Positions 48,322-57,868 of a DNA stretch of 64,000 bases are shown here, piece after piece (position 1 is the first letter of the stretch; each line of letters opens with the position of its first letter). The notes under the pieces were generated by a model. That model saw nothing but the letters and a program-made list of their open reading frames with translations, was not told the origin of the DNA and made no database searches. The position numbers and the translations under genes were made by a program. The DNA comes from Flavobacteriales bacterium (lineage in GTDB: Bacteria; Bacteroidota; Bacteroidia; Flavobacteriales_F; PHOS-HE28), in NCBI GenBank assembly GCA_016713865.1, contig JADJOG010000003.1:62001-126000 (forward strand). Reading direction: 5' to 3'.

Positions 48322-49048
48322 TCAGTAGAAGAGATCCCGCGGCTTTGTCGGCTCCTTCAGCCAGCGCCGGACAAGGTCCTTGTGATAGAAGGCCACTCGA
48401 ATTCCAAAGAGAAGTTGACGATTCGTCATTGGCGGGCCATCCTGATCGATGAGGCCGTAGGAAGCGAAGCCACCCAAGGCCACCCCCATGGTCGGAGAAA
48501 TGGGCAGCTCATAGGCCATTGCCAACTGCGGGCTGATGTTGAACCCTCCGAAATAGCTGGTCTCATTCGGATCGTGTAGCTGGTATCCACAGGATAGTAC
48601 GATGAAACGGCCCCTGTGGCGCGGGCACCGGTCCTTAAGCTGAAGAAGACGGGCGCGGAAATCACAAGGCGGCGCGCGGATGCGATCGGCCTCCAAGCAG
48701 GCTCCAGGCCCAGTTGCAGGTACGTCACCTTCAGGTCCAGGTCGGACCGGTGAAGCCAGGCCTCGCTGAGCTGATGAAGCCTCCACTGCTCCACGCCAAG
48801 CATGAAGCGCATGCTGAAAGCCGCAGACAAGGAATCGGCATAGCGAGCGGCAGCATGCGTGGCATCGATGGATGAGAAAGCGCTAATCGCGGACTGCCGG
48901 CCGTATGTGCCATTCCCGCTTCCGGAAACTCGCCTTGGCTGTAACCTGCGAAAACGTCGATTGTTTGGGCGCTAGCGACGTGCAGAAGTGCACCTGAGAG
49001 AATGAGCGCCCAAGGCGCTCGTTGCCAACTGATCAGCAGTGGTCGCAT
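48322..49048 (-). CDS. Hypothetical outer-membrane protein (several frameshifts)
   Basis: About 242 residues if three overlapping frames are joined. The start at 49048 gives a signal peptide (LILSGALLHVASAQ) and TIDVFAGYSQGEF, a usual beginning for beta-barrel proteins. Another frame carries FSMRFMLGVEQWRLHQLSEA, TYLQLGLEPAWRPI and LVISAPVFFSLRTG, and the third carries FIVLSCGYQLHDPNETSYFGG, ISPQLAMAYELPISPTMGVA and LLFGIRVAFYHKD. Breaks lie near 48830-48900 and 48600-48620. The alternating strands suggest a small barrel. The family is not recognised, and true decay cannot be excluded. Confidence 0.5.
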
Positions 49049-49138
49049 GCGTCCGGGTAACGGAACGCTAAGCTACGATCATCCTGCTCGGCCATTAATC
49101 GAACCTGCCTTTGCCAGGCGAGCCTGCAGAAATCGAAG

Positions 49139-49223
49139 TGCCCGGGGCGGGACTCGAACCCGCACAGCCCTTACGGACCAAGGGATTTTAAGTCCCTCGT
49201 GTCTACCATTTCACCACCCGGGC
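49139..49223 (-). tRNA. tRNA-Leu (anticodon TAA)
   Basis: 85 bases. The acceptor stem GCCCGGG pairs with CCCGGGC, discriminator A. The anticodon loop ACTTAAAAT gives TAA. A long variable arm (class II) and the GGTTCGAGTCCC T-arm are present. CCA is not encoded. It lies 47 bases downstream of tRNA-Gly on the same strand, probably co-transcribed. Confidence 0.93.
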
Positions 49224-49270
49224 GGCGCTCCGAAACAACGATGCCCCACCGAATGGCGGGGCATCATCTG

Positions 49271-49343
<73 letters not shown>

Positions 49344-49386
49344 TTGGGGGGCGCAAATATAGTCGGCGATAACATCGCCGCAAGGA

Positions 49387-52351
49387 TCACCAAGAATGGA
49401 AGCGACGAGGCAGCGCCCGCACGCGTAACGCGCGCTCGCTGATGCTATCGCCCTGGTGCGACCAGAGGTAGATCTTCAGTACCTCGCCGGGCCGCCAAAC
49501 CTCATCAATTGGCTGCACGGCATAGGCCGGGCGTTCGTGGGGGTCTGCCGCAATGGGCAATGCGCGATAGTCGGTGGTGCGGTCACCGGCTTTGCGTTCG
49601 ATCACGATCATCGCGCGTGCATTCCGCGGTGCCACGGCCATCAGGTCGATCACTAGGCTGCCGCGGCGGAAGTGCGCGAGGCTATCGAGCGCGATGGTGG
49701 TGCCCCCGCCGAAAGGCGAATCGTGATGGAGCCAGCGCGTGGTCGTCGAATCTGGTTCCAGAAAAGACTTTCCGCTCGGAGATTCCGTTCGAGGCGTGAG
49801 ACTCAGATGGGTGCTTCGGCCCGAACGTGCGATCACCTGCGTATCCCAGCGATCCAGGATCATGGCGCGTACGGCGGGATCGGCTTTTAATGCGGCGTCG
49901 AACCAATGCAGTTCCCGATCCGCTGCCGGAGCTTTCGTGGTGCGATGCGCGGTTGCCGCTTCTAGTACCGACCAAGCAATGCCCGCCCTCGTGGGTTCAT
50001 CGGCGCGCAAACGCCAGCCTACCATATCGCCTTGCGTGGGCATCGGGCTGCTGCCATCGTCGTTCAGGATCACCGAGGCGTTGTCGGGCAAGCGATCCTG
50101 CGCGGCTTGCAACAGATCGCCTGTCTCCTCCCGATTCGGGTTGTTACCAAGCAGCGACCACAAGGTCATGCCGAGCAGGATGAATGCACCGCATCGGGGA
50201 AGCCACGAAGCCGACGGCCACGCTAACGCGAACAGTAATCCGAAGAACACGAGCAGCGAAAGGACGAGCAGGTAGGGCACCACTGGCTTCTGGTAAGAGA
50301 AGACCACTTCATGCTGGCCTTGCGGAACGGCCACGGCCATAGCCGCGAGGTTCGCGCGCAATAGCGGCTGCGCGTGGCCATCGACCGAAACGCCCCATCC
50401 CGGATAGTGGCTCTGCTGAAGCACGAGCAGCCCTCGCCCCGCTAATTCGCACTGGATCGTGAATCGGTTCCGATCGAATCCGATGATCTGGACGCGATCA
50501 TCGACTGTCCGTGGCGCAAAGCCATCGGTTGCGGTGCCATCCATGAGCATCACCATTCCGCTTTCACGTTCAACCGTTATGGCGCGTGCATGTCCTTCTG
50601 ACCACGGGGCCACCCGTTCGGCGAGGTAAGCCACGGGGTTGCTGGCCATGGCATTCCACAGTACGGGGTACGTGATCTCCAGTTCCATGGCATGCCGCAG
50701 CCAGAAGCTGTTCACGCCATTTCGCGAGAAGCCGCCGAGGTAATCCTGCGTGGCGTGCGCCAGATGGTTCAATCGATGGCCATTGTCGTCGCATGCGTTC
50801 AGCGGTAGCGATTCAGGGACGATTGGGCCTTCGCTGAGCGCATCCAAGCGCCGCTGCACCCAATTCGGGTGCATGTCCGAAACGGCATTGTTCCACACCG
50901 CGAGCGATGTGTTCCATGCCATCTCGGTGATCACGAGACCTAACAGCAGGACGAACCCTAGCCTCTTGCGCCATGCCGCGATCAAAGCGACCACGAGCAC
51001 GGGAACGGTTATCGACGCGCCCAGGAGCACACGATTCGGATAGGCCATCGCGCGCATGCGCTCGAAGAGTGAGATGCCATCATTCGTGGCAGCTTCACTA
51101 TTCAATGCGAGTATTGTAAGCAATGTCGTCGACAAGCAGCGTGACAACGAGTAGGATCCGGACCTGAGCGTCTTTCGCATCCGGTTTCCAGAAGGTGGTC
51201 AGCGTGCCGCCCGCCAGCACGAGCGCTGCGATCCAGGTGAAGAGGTAGAAGTAGGAGGGGAAGCGGAACACATTCATGCCCGGCACCCCGGCCCACACCC
51301 AGCGGTAAACGGGAGTGGCATCGCCGGTGGCAATAACGGCGCATGCGATGCCGAATACGAGCAGCAGGTTCTCGATGGCCGTACGCCTGCGGAACAAGGC
51401 ACCAGCGGCCAACGCGAGAACGATGGCGCCCATGTACAGGTTTGCCATGCTCGGATCAACACCAAGCGTGCTGTGGTCCGCTCCGGGGGCGAAGGGGAAA
51501 ATGAATGAGACCAGTGCGGTGCGCAGGATGGAGCCATTCACCGCGTCGCCGAATGCGATAGGTCCGCTGCGTGAGAGATGGCCTGCTGCATCGGCCCCTG
51601 CATGCAGGGGGCCCATGCCCACCAACGCCGCTCCGATCGCGGCCGCTACGCTCCATGCGAGCAATGTGCGCAATGCGATCCAACCGCCTGCGCGCCACGC
51701 TTTCGTTGCCGCAAGCGCGAAAAGCGCGATCAACAGATACGCGCCGATGATCGTGAAGGTGTGATTGCCGCCGGTGAGCAGCAGGCCTTGGGTCAAGGCT
51801 ACGCGCGCGGCAGGTTGCCAGCCAGGTTGCTGCAGTAGTCCGATGAAAGCGTGCAGCAGCCATGGCAGCCACGCCGCGCTGATGATGAGGTAGAAGTGCT
51901 GGTGGTGTCCCGTGAGGAAGCCGCCGAGTGCGTATGCCACCCCGATGATCAACGCGGAACGCGCATCGCCATGGAGTTGCCGGATCAAGCGCATCATGCC
52001 CCAGCCGCCGATCATCAGGTACAGGAGGAAAAGACCTTGCAGCACATGAATGCCATGCCCGATGGTTCCACCAAGCGCGATCGCCTCCACGTACCATGCT
52101 GGCCCTTGCAGATCGGCATGCATGGGATAGCCGAATTGCTGGTGCGGGTTCCACAGCGGGAACTGGCCATCGTGCAAACTGCTCGCGATGAACCAGCGCC
52201 AGGGCAGCCAGCAATTCAGCGTATCGCCATGGGCCACCGCCCACTGGAACGAGGAGAGCGGCCAATACGCCACGAGCACCGCGATTGCGATCACGAGCCA
52301 GTCCCAGCGAGCGGCCCAGTGCTGTTCACGCTGCTCGTTCAAAGTGGACAT
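49387..52351 (-). CDS. YfhO-like integral membrane protein (one frameshift)
   Basis: About 988 residues when the break at about 51105-51175 is bridged (extra base; the two frames overlap there). The N-terminal half has about a dozen helices with WRWFIASSLHDGQFPLWNPHQQFG and GMNVFRFPSYFYLF, as in YfhO/GT-C-type membrane proteins. The second half has the extracellular motif SHYPGWGVSVDGHAQPLLRA followed by QGQHEVVFSYQKP, diagnostic for YfhO. It continues with more helices and a beta-rich C-terminal domain. Staphylococcal and Bacillus YfhO act in glycosylation of teichoic acids; the role in Bacteroidota is not established. It ends just before the tRNA genes and starts 10 bases after mutS. Confidence 0.8.
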
Positions 52352-52361
52352 GCGAGAGCGG

Positions 52362-55004
52362 TCACGCCTTGCGCAGGCGCGCTTTGCCCGCGCCCGCCAT
52401 GCGCTTGATCTCGTTCAGCTTCATCAGCGCCTCAATGGGCGTGAGCGTGTCGATCTCCAACTCTTGCAGCTGCTCCCGAATCGCTTCCAGCGCTGGATCA
52501 TCCAATTGGAAGATGCTCAGTTGCGGCTCCGGTGCCAGGCCTTTCACGCTGGGCTTCGGTCGCGCGCCTGTCTCAATCGGCGCCTCGCCGAGATCGCCCG
52601 CATGGGTCTGTTCCAGATGCGCGAGCACCTTCTTGGCGCGATCGATCACGCGTTTGGGCATGCCGGCCATCTGGGCCACATGGATGCCGAAGCTGCGGTC
52701 GCTGCCGCCGGGCACCAGCTTGCGCAGGAAGAGCACGCGGCCATCGGCCTCGCGCACGGCCACATTGGCATTGCGGATGCGCGGGAATGTGGCCGCCATC
52801 TCGTTCAGTTCGTGGTAGTGCGTGGCGAAGAGCGTTTTGGGGCGATGCTCGTGCTCATGCAGGAATTCGGAGATCGCCCATGCGATGGAGATGCCATCGT
52901 AGGTGCTGGTGCCTCGCCCGATCTCGTCGAGCAGCACCAGGCTGCGCGGCGTGAGGTTGTTGAGGATGCTGGCGCTCTCGTTCATCTCCACCATGAAGGT
53001 GCTCTCGCCAGTACTCAAGCTGTCGCTGGCGCCCACGCGGGTGAAGATCCGATCCACCACGCCGAGGCGAGCGCTGCCGGCCGGTACGAAACTTCCGGCC
53101 TGCGCCATGAGGCTGATGAGCGCCGTTTGCCGCAGCAGCGCGCTCTTGCCGCTCATGTTGGGCCCCGTGATCACGTTGATCTGCCGCTCGTCGGGGTCGA
53201 GCAGCACATCGTTGGCAACGTATGATTCGCCTGCGGCAAGCTGCTGCTCGATCACCGGGTGGCGCCCGTCGCGGATGTCGATCACGCGGTCATCGGCCAT
53301 CACTGGTCGGCAATAACGCTGCGCCATGGCCACCAGCGCGAAGGAGCGCAGGGCATCGAGCTCTGCCATGGCTTGTGCGCAGGCTTGAGCTTCGGCGATG
53401 CGCTCCACCACTTTCGCAACGAGCGCCGCATACAGTTCCTGCTCCAGGCTGAGCATGCGTTCTTCCGCGCCGAGAATACGCTCCTCTAAGGCCTTCAGTT
53501 CATCCGTGATGTAGCGCTCGGCGCCGGTGAGCGTCTGTTTGCGCACCCATTCAGGCGGCACGCGGTCCTTGTGCGTGTGGCGCACCTCGAGGTAGTAGCC
53601 GAAGACATTGTTGTAGCCCACCTTCAATGAGCTGATGCCCGTGCGTTCGGTCTCGCGTCGTTGCACATCGAGCAGCAATTCCTTGGCGTGCGACGAGACA
53701 TGCCGCAGTTCATCGAGCTCTTGACTGATTCCGTTGCGGATCACGCCGCCCTTCGCGATTGTCGCAGGTGTTTCGGGCTCGATGCCCGCGCGCACGGCTT
53801 CGGACAATTCGAGGGGCGGCGCTATGCCGGTGGCCATCGCTGCCAAAGTGCCGCCTTGTGCATTGAGCGCGCCGCGAGCGCTTTCCGTTGCTTCGAGCGC
53901 GGCCGCGAATTGCAGCAGTTCGCGCGGCGCGATGCGGCCAGCAGCGGCCTTGCCTACCAAGCGCTCCAGATCGCCTATCGCCTGCAGCTCAAGGCCCAGC
54001 GCCTCGCTCAAGGCCGTGGCGCCGATCAACGCTTCAACCCGGTCTTGGCGCATGGCGATCGCTTCCCTGTCGAGCAAGGGGAGGAGCAACCAGCGCTTAA
54101 GCAAGCGGCTGCCCATGGGCGTGGCGCAGCGATCGAGGCTTTGGAGCAAGGTGCGGCCGCCATCGCCGGCAGGCGCCACTAGCTCGAGGTTGCGGATCGT
54201 GAAGCGGTCGAGGCCCACATGCTCCGCCGGGCGCAACCAGCTCACCTTGGCGATATGCGAGAGTCGGTCGTGGCGCGTCTCTCCCAGATAATGCAGCACC
54301 GCGCCCGCCGCGCGTTGCGCGAGCCGCAAGTGCTCGATCCCGAATCCTTTCAAGGTGGCTGTTCCGAAATGGCTCAGCAGCCTTTCGCGCGCGAATTCCT
54401 CGGCGAAGGCCCATTCGTCCATGCCATGGCCGAAGGTGCGTGCCGTGAGGGTGTCAACGAATGCATCGGTTCGGCCTCGGGCGAAGAGCAGCTCGCGCGG
54501 CGCGTGGCCATCGAGCAGCTTCGCGATGGTATCGGGGCTTTCCTCAGCCACGAGGAATTCACCGGTGGTGGCATCGAGCAAGGCGAGCCCATACGCATCG
54601 CCGCCTCCGACCAGGGCTCCGAGCCAATGATTCTCCGTGCGCTCCACCACGCTATCGCTGAAGCTGATGCCGGGCGTGGCCACCTCGGTGACCCCGCGCT
54701 TCACGATGCCCTTGGCCTGTTTCGGGTCTTCCAGTTGGTCGCATACGGCCACGCGGTACCCGGCGCGCACCAGCTTCGGCAGGTAATTATCGAGCTGGTG
54801 GTATGGGAACCCGGCCAGTTCCTCGCGGCTGCCGCCATTATTGCGGCCGGTGAGCACGATGCCCAGGGCTTTCGATGCTTTCACGGCATCGCTTCCGAAG
54901 GTCTCGTAGAAATCGCCTACGCGGAAGAGCAGCAGCGCATCGGGATGCTCGGCTTTGATCGCCGCGTACTGCCGCATCAGCGGTGTGGTGTTGGCATTGC
55001 TCAT
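52362..55004 (-). CDS. mutS: DNA mismatch repair protein MutS
   Basis: 880 residues from the ATG at 55004 (MSNANTTPLMRQYAAIK). The mismatch-probing Phe-x-Glu is in VGDFYETFG (Phe32, Glu34). The connector and lever domains carry LDRFTIRNLELVAP and GYNNVFGYYLEVRHTHKDRV. The ATPase has Walker A GPNMSGKSALLRQ, the STFMVEMNE signature, Walker B LVLLDEIGRGTSTYDG and the His in FATHYHELNEM. The C-terminal part includes PIEALMKLNEIKRM. It is a cytosolic homodimer that recognises mismatches and recruits MutL. A -7 element (TACTTTCG) at 55033-55040 supports this start over one at 55112. Confidence 0.97.
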   Translation of the reverse strand: MSNANTTPLMRQYAAIKAEHPDALLLFRVGDFYETFGSDAVKASKALGIVLTGRNNGGSREELAGFPYHQLDNYLPKLVRAGYRVAVCDQLEDPKQAKGIVKRGVTEVATPGISFSDSVVERTENHWLGALVGGGDAYGLALLDATTGEFLVAEESPDTIAKLLDGHAPRELLFARGRTDAFVDTLTARTFGHGMDEWAFAEEFARERLLSHFGTATLKGFGIEHLRLAQRAAGAVLHYLGETRHDRLSHIAKVSWLRPAEHVGLDRFTIRNLELVAPAGDGGRTLLQSLDRCATPMGSRLLKRWLLLPLLDREAIAMRQDRVEALIGATALSEALGLELQAIGDLERLVGKAAAGRIAPRELLQFAAALEATESARGALNAQGGTLAAMATGIAPPLELSEAVRAGIEPETPATIAKGGVIRNGISQELDELRHVSSHAKELLLDVQRRETERTGISSLKVGYNNVFGYYLEVRHTHKDRVPPEWVRKQTLTGAERYITDELKALEERILGAEERMLSLEQELYAALVAKVVERIAEAQACAQAMAELDALRSFALVAMAQRYCRPVMADDRVIDIRDGRHPVIEQQLAAGESYVANDVLLDPDERQINVITGPNMSGKSALLRQTALISLMAQAGSFVPAGSARLGVVDRIFTRVGASDSLSTGESTFMVEMNESASILNNLTPRSLVLLDEIGRGTSTYDGISIAWAISEFLHEHEHRPKTLFATHYHELNEMAATFPRIRNANVAVREADGRVLFLRKLVPGGSDRSFGIHVAQMAGMPKRVIDRAKKVLAHLEQTHAGDLGEAPIETGARPKPSVKGLAPEPQLSIFQLDDPALEAIREQLQELEIDTLTPIEALMKLNEIKRMAGAGKARLRKA

Positions 55005-55032
55005 GGTTGGCCCGCGCTGCTGAACTTGCGCC

Positions 55033-55040
55033 CGAAAGTA
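55033..55040 (-). promoter_or_regulatory. -7 element for mutS
   Basis: TACTTTCG on the minus strand, 28 bases before the mutS ATG. Confidence 0.45.
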
Positions 55041-55086
55041 GGTGCCGCCTTCCGCGCGCCGCCCCCCAAGTTGCTGACACCCCGCC

Positions 55087-55638
55087 ATGCCCGCTAACGA
55101 CCGCAAGCTCACGATGCACGAGCTCGGCCGTGTGGCTCCGGAGCGTTATGCTGCCAGCCTGCGCCAGAAAGTGACGGTTGTGCTCGATGATGTCCGCAGC
55201 CGCCACAATGTGGGCTCCATATTCCGCACCGCCGATGCCTTTGGCGCTGAGCGCATCATCCTTTGCGGCTTCACGCCATGCCCACCGCATCGCGAGATCG
55301 AGAAAACGGCCTTGGGCGCCACGCTCTCGGTGCCGTGGGAGCATGCTCCAAGCGGGATCGCGGCATGTGCGGCGTTGAAAGAGGCAGGCTATCGCGTGAT
55401 GGCGGTTGAGTTGACAGCTTTCGCCACACCCTTGCCGGAGTTCATGATGGACGACGGCCTTTGGGCCGTTGTTTTCGGGAATGAACTGCATGGGGTTTCT
55501 GAGGAGATTGTCCGCCTGGCGGATGCATCCGTAGCGGCGCCGCAGCGCCGCAGCAAGCATTCCCTGAATGTGAGCGTCTGCGCAGGCGTTGTGCTTCATG
55601 CGATTACTGCGCAGCAAGGGAGGCAACCCCAAGGCTGA
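55087..55638 (+). CDS. SpoU-family RNA methyltransferase (TrmH-like)
   Basis: 183 residues. All three SpoU motifs are present: RSRHNVGSIFRTADAFGAER (motif 1, with the catalytic Asn/Arg), LWAVVFGNELHGVSEEIV (motif 2) and SKHSLNVSVCAGVVLH (motif 3), forming the trefoil-knot SAM site. It would 2'-O-methylate a ribose in tRNA or rRNA; which position cannot be told. It is divergent from mutS, with less than 90 bases between the starts. Confidence 0.9.
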   Translation: MPANDRKLTMHELGRVAPERYAASLRQKVTVVLDDVRSRHNVGSIFRTADAFGAERIILCGFTPCPPHREIEKTALGATLSVPWEHAPSGIAACAALKEAGYRVMAVELTAFATPLPEFMMDDGLWAVVFGNELHGVSEEIVRLADASVAAPQRRSKHSLNVSVCAGVVLHAITAQQGRQPQG

Positions 55639-55694
55639 AAGGCGGTCTTCGGGGGGAACACAAGGGGTTTTGGCCCGTAGAAAGCCCGCCCTCC

Positions 55695-55702
55695 TATATT
55701 TG
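55695..55702 (+). promoter_or_regulatory. -7 element for the DUF6089 gene
   Basis: TATATTTG, a perfect TAnnTTTG, 19 bases before the ATG, with TTTG at 55669-55672 as a likely -33 box (22-base spacing). The best-formed promoter in the window. Confidence 0.65.
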
Positions 55703-55721
55703 GCTGCCCCAAACGGACCGA

Positions 55722-56699
55722 ATGATTCCAGTCTTACGCCGCAGATTCTTGCTGATGCTCGTGCTGAGCGCCGCGGCCGTAGCGCCTGTTTCGGCCCAGT
55801 ATTTCCGGCAATCCTCCTACTGGAAGACCCATCGCCAAGAGGTCGAATTCGGATTGGGTATCAGTAATTTCCTTGGTGAGCTCGGAGGCCGCAACCAGAT
55901 CGGATCCCCGTTCGTGTGGGACCTTGAGCTGAGCCAGACCCGTCCGGCTGCTTCCTTGGCATATCGTTATTTCCTCGCTCGAAAGCAGGCCCTTCGCATG
56001 CGTCTGACTTACGGTGTGCTTGCCGGGAACGACAACCTCACCACCGAGCCTTACCGGATGACCCGGAACTTGAATTTCAAGTCCGACGTGATTGAATTGT
56101 CGCTCGTATACGAGATCCACCTCTACAAAGAAGAGCTGGGTCACGTGTATGACCTCCGTGGTGTCAAGGGCACCAAGAGCAGCCGTGTAGGCCTTTACTT
56201 CTTCGGTGGTATCGGCGGTTTCTATTTCGACCCGCGCGCGCAGTTCAACAACCAGTGGGTGCGCTTGAAGCCATTGGGCACCGAGGGGCAAGGACTGCCC
56301 GGCGGCGCGGAAGAGTACAAGAACATCCAACTGTGCATCCCGATGGGCATCGGCCTCCGCCGGGCCTTCACGAAGCAATGGAGCGGCGGCATCGAGATAC
56401 AGTACACCAAGACATTCACCGATTACATCGATGATGTGAGCACCAAGTACTACGACAAGGAGCTCATCCGCGCGGCGAATGGCGATGTGGCCGCCTTCCT
56501 CTCCGATCCGAGCCTCGAAAGCGGGCCGCTCGTGGAGAATGGCATCTATTCAACGGAAACCGGAATGCAGCGCGGCGATGAGACGGACCTCGATGCCTAT
56601 CTCTTCGTGAAGCTCACCGCCGATTGGAAATTGTACAAGTACAAGAGCGGCAGCAAGAAGTACCGCACCCGCATCCGCCGTCAGAAGATCGTGTTCTAA
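55722..56699 (+). CDS. DUF6089 family outer-membrane beta-barrel protein
   Basis: 325 residues. Signal peptide (FLLMLVLSAAAVAPVSAQ), then RQEVEFGLGISNFLGELGGR, the family hallmark, followed by the barrel strands SLAYRYFLARKQALRMRLTY, DVIELSLVYEIHLYK, VGLYFFGGIGGFYFDP and GIGLRRAFTKQWSGGIEIQY. The C-terminus (KYRTRIRRQKIVF) is basic. Family members are widespread and single-copy in Bacteroidota; function unknown. The gene has a good promoter and a good terminator (56720-56752), so it is monocistronic. Confidence 0.85.
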   Translation: MIPVLRRRFLLMLVLSAAAVAPVSAQYFRQSSYWKTHRQEVEFGLGISNFLGELGGRNQIGSPFVWDLELSQTRPAASLAYRYFLARKQALRMRLTYGVLAGNDNLTTEPYRMTRNLNFKSDVIELSLVYEIHLYKEELGHVYDLRGVKGTKSSRVGLYFFGGIGGFYFDPRAQFNNQWVRLKPLGTEGQGLPGGAEEYKNIQLCIPMGIGLRRAFTKQWSGGIEIQYTKTFTDYIDDVSTKYYDKELIRAANGDVAAFLSDPSLESGPLVENGIYSTETGMQRGDETDLDAYLFVKLTADWKLYKYKSGSKKYRTRIRRQKIVF

Positions 56700-56719
56700 G
56701 AGCTGCTCAACAGCGTTGG

Positions 56720-56752
56720 ATCGCCTCCGCATCGCGGGGGCGATTCTGTTTC
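56720..56752 (+). terminator. Intrinsic terminator after the DUF6089 gene
   Basis: An 11-bp stem (56720-56730 with 56734-56744, one G-T pair) with a 3-base loop, followed by TCTGTTTC. It lies 20 bases after the stop. Confidence 0.65.
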
Positions 56753-56764
56753 AGGCCGGGCCGC

Positions 56765-56772
56765 TAGCTTGG
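56765..56772 (+). promoter_or_regulatory. -7-like element before the RmlD-like gene
   Basis: TAGCTTGG, ending 5 bases before the ATG at 56778. The 16-base context also precedes the MBOAT gene. If used here, the mRNA would be leaderless. Confidence 0.35.
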
Positions 56773-56777
56773 CCGCC

Positions 56778-57680
56778 ATGCGCATCCTGATCACCGGTTC
56801 CAATGGGTTGCTTGGCCAGAAACTCGTGGGCGCGCTGCGCAGCGACCCCGACGTGGAGCTGATCGCCACCAGCCGCGGGCCCGATCGCAGCCCGGATCCA
56901 CTTGGCGATCGGTATCATGCGCTCGACATCACATCGAAGGAAGAAGTGGATCGCGTGTTCGATGCCACAAGGCCCGATGCGGTGATCCATGGCGCGGCCA
57001 TGACCAATGTTGATGCGTGCGAAAAGGATCCCGAAGCGTGCCGCCTGCAGAACATCACGGCCACGCAGCATCTTGTTGACGCGGCCAAGCGCCATGGCAG
57101 CCACTTCATCTTCCTCAGCACCGACTCCATTTTCGATGGCTTGAATGGTCCTTATCGCGAGGATGATGCAGCTGCGCCATTGAGCGTGTATGGCCACAGC
57201 AAGCTCGAAGGCGAACGCATCGTGATGCATGCTGGACTCGCGAAGTGGGCCATCGCCCGCACGATCATCGTTTACGGTGTGGCGCCCGGATTGAGCCGCA
57301 GCAATGTGGTGCTCTGGGCCAAGAGCGCGCTGGAGAAAGGCCAGCCGATCAAGGTGGTCGATGACCAATGGCGCATGCCCACCTTGGCCGAGGACCTCGC
57401 TGACGGATGCATCCGTATCGCCAAGCGGGGCGCAACGGGGATCTTCAATCTGAGCGGCCCCGATGGCATGAGCATTCTCGAATTGGTGCAGCGCGTGGGC
57501 GCTTTCTTCAAGCTCGATGCGAGCGTGGTATCACCGGTGAAGAGCGATTCGCTCGGCCAACCGGCCAAACGCCCACCCAAGACTGGATTCATCCTGGACA
57601 AGGCGCACCGCGAATTGGGTTACGCACCGCGTGGGTTCGAGGATGGGCTCGCGGTGCTGCGGGAGCAGTTGAAGAGGTGA
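56778..57680 (+). CDS. dTDP-4-dehydrorhamnose reductase-like SDR protein
   Basis: 300 residues from the ATG at 56778. The Rossmann motif is ITGSNGLLGQKLV; VIHGAAMTNVDACEKDPEAC and HFIFLSTDSIFDG are RmlD-family signatures; the catalytic Tyr/Lys pair is in LSVYGHSKLEGERIV. The C-terminal part has GIFNLSGPDGMSILELV. RmlD homologues reduce dTDP-4-keto-rhamnose, but many Bacteroidota copies lie away from rml genes, as this one does, so the substrate is uncertain (some relatives are annotated as MAT2B-like). It stands alone. Confidence 0.82.
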   Translation: MRILITGSNGLLGQKLVGALRSDPDVELIATSRGPDRSPDPLGDRYHALDITSKEEVDRVFDATRPDAVIHGAAMTNVDACEKDPEACRLQNITATQHLVDAAKRHGSHFIFLSTDSIFDGLNGPYREDDAAAPLSVYGHSKLEGERIVMHAGLAKWAIARTIIVYGVAPGLSRSNVVLWAKSALEKGQPIKVVDDQWRMPTLAEDLADGCIRIAKRGATGIFNLSGPDGMSILELVQRVGAFFKLDASVVSPVKSDSLGQPAKRPPKTGFILDKAHRELGYAPRGFEDGLAVLREQLKR

Positions 57681-57817
57681 GGACACTGATAGTTGGGTGA
57701 GGCGCTGCGCATTTCGCAACAGTCGAGTTTGCGATGGGGTTGTGGTCAGAAGGGTGGATGCAACGAACGCGTCTTGGTGGAGTAGATTCGTGCATGCGAT
57801 TCCCATTCGCCCTTGAA

Positions 57818-57848
57818 CGCAGGGTCCCCGAGGACGGGAGACCCTGCG
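57818..57848 (+). promoter_or_regulatory. Strong hairpin upstream of the mosaic T9SS gene
   Basis: CGCAGGGTC (57818-57826) pairs with GACCCTGCG (57840-57848). Inside it CCCG-AGGA-CGGG adds 4 pairs with a single bulged A at 57839. It ends 20 bases before the ATG at 57869 and has no T run, so a leader or attenuation structure is as likely as a terminator. The rest of 57681-57868 shows nothing else I can name. Confidence 0.4.
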
Positions 57849-57868
57849 CGGGCTTAATCCACTGAGCC

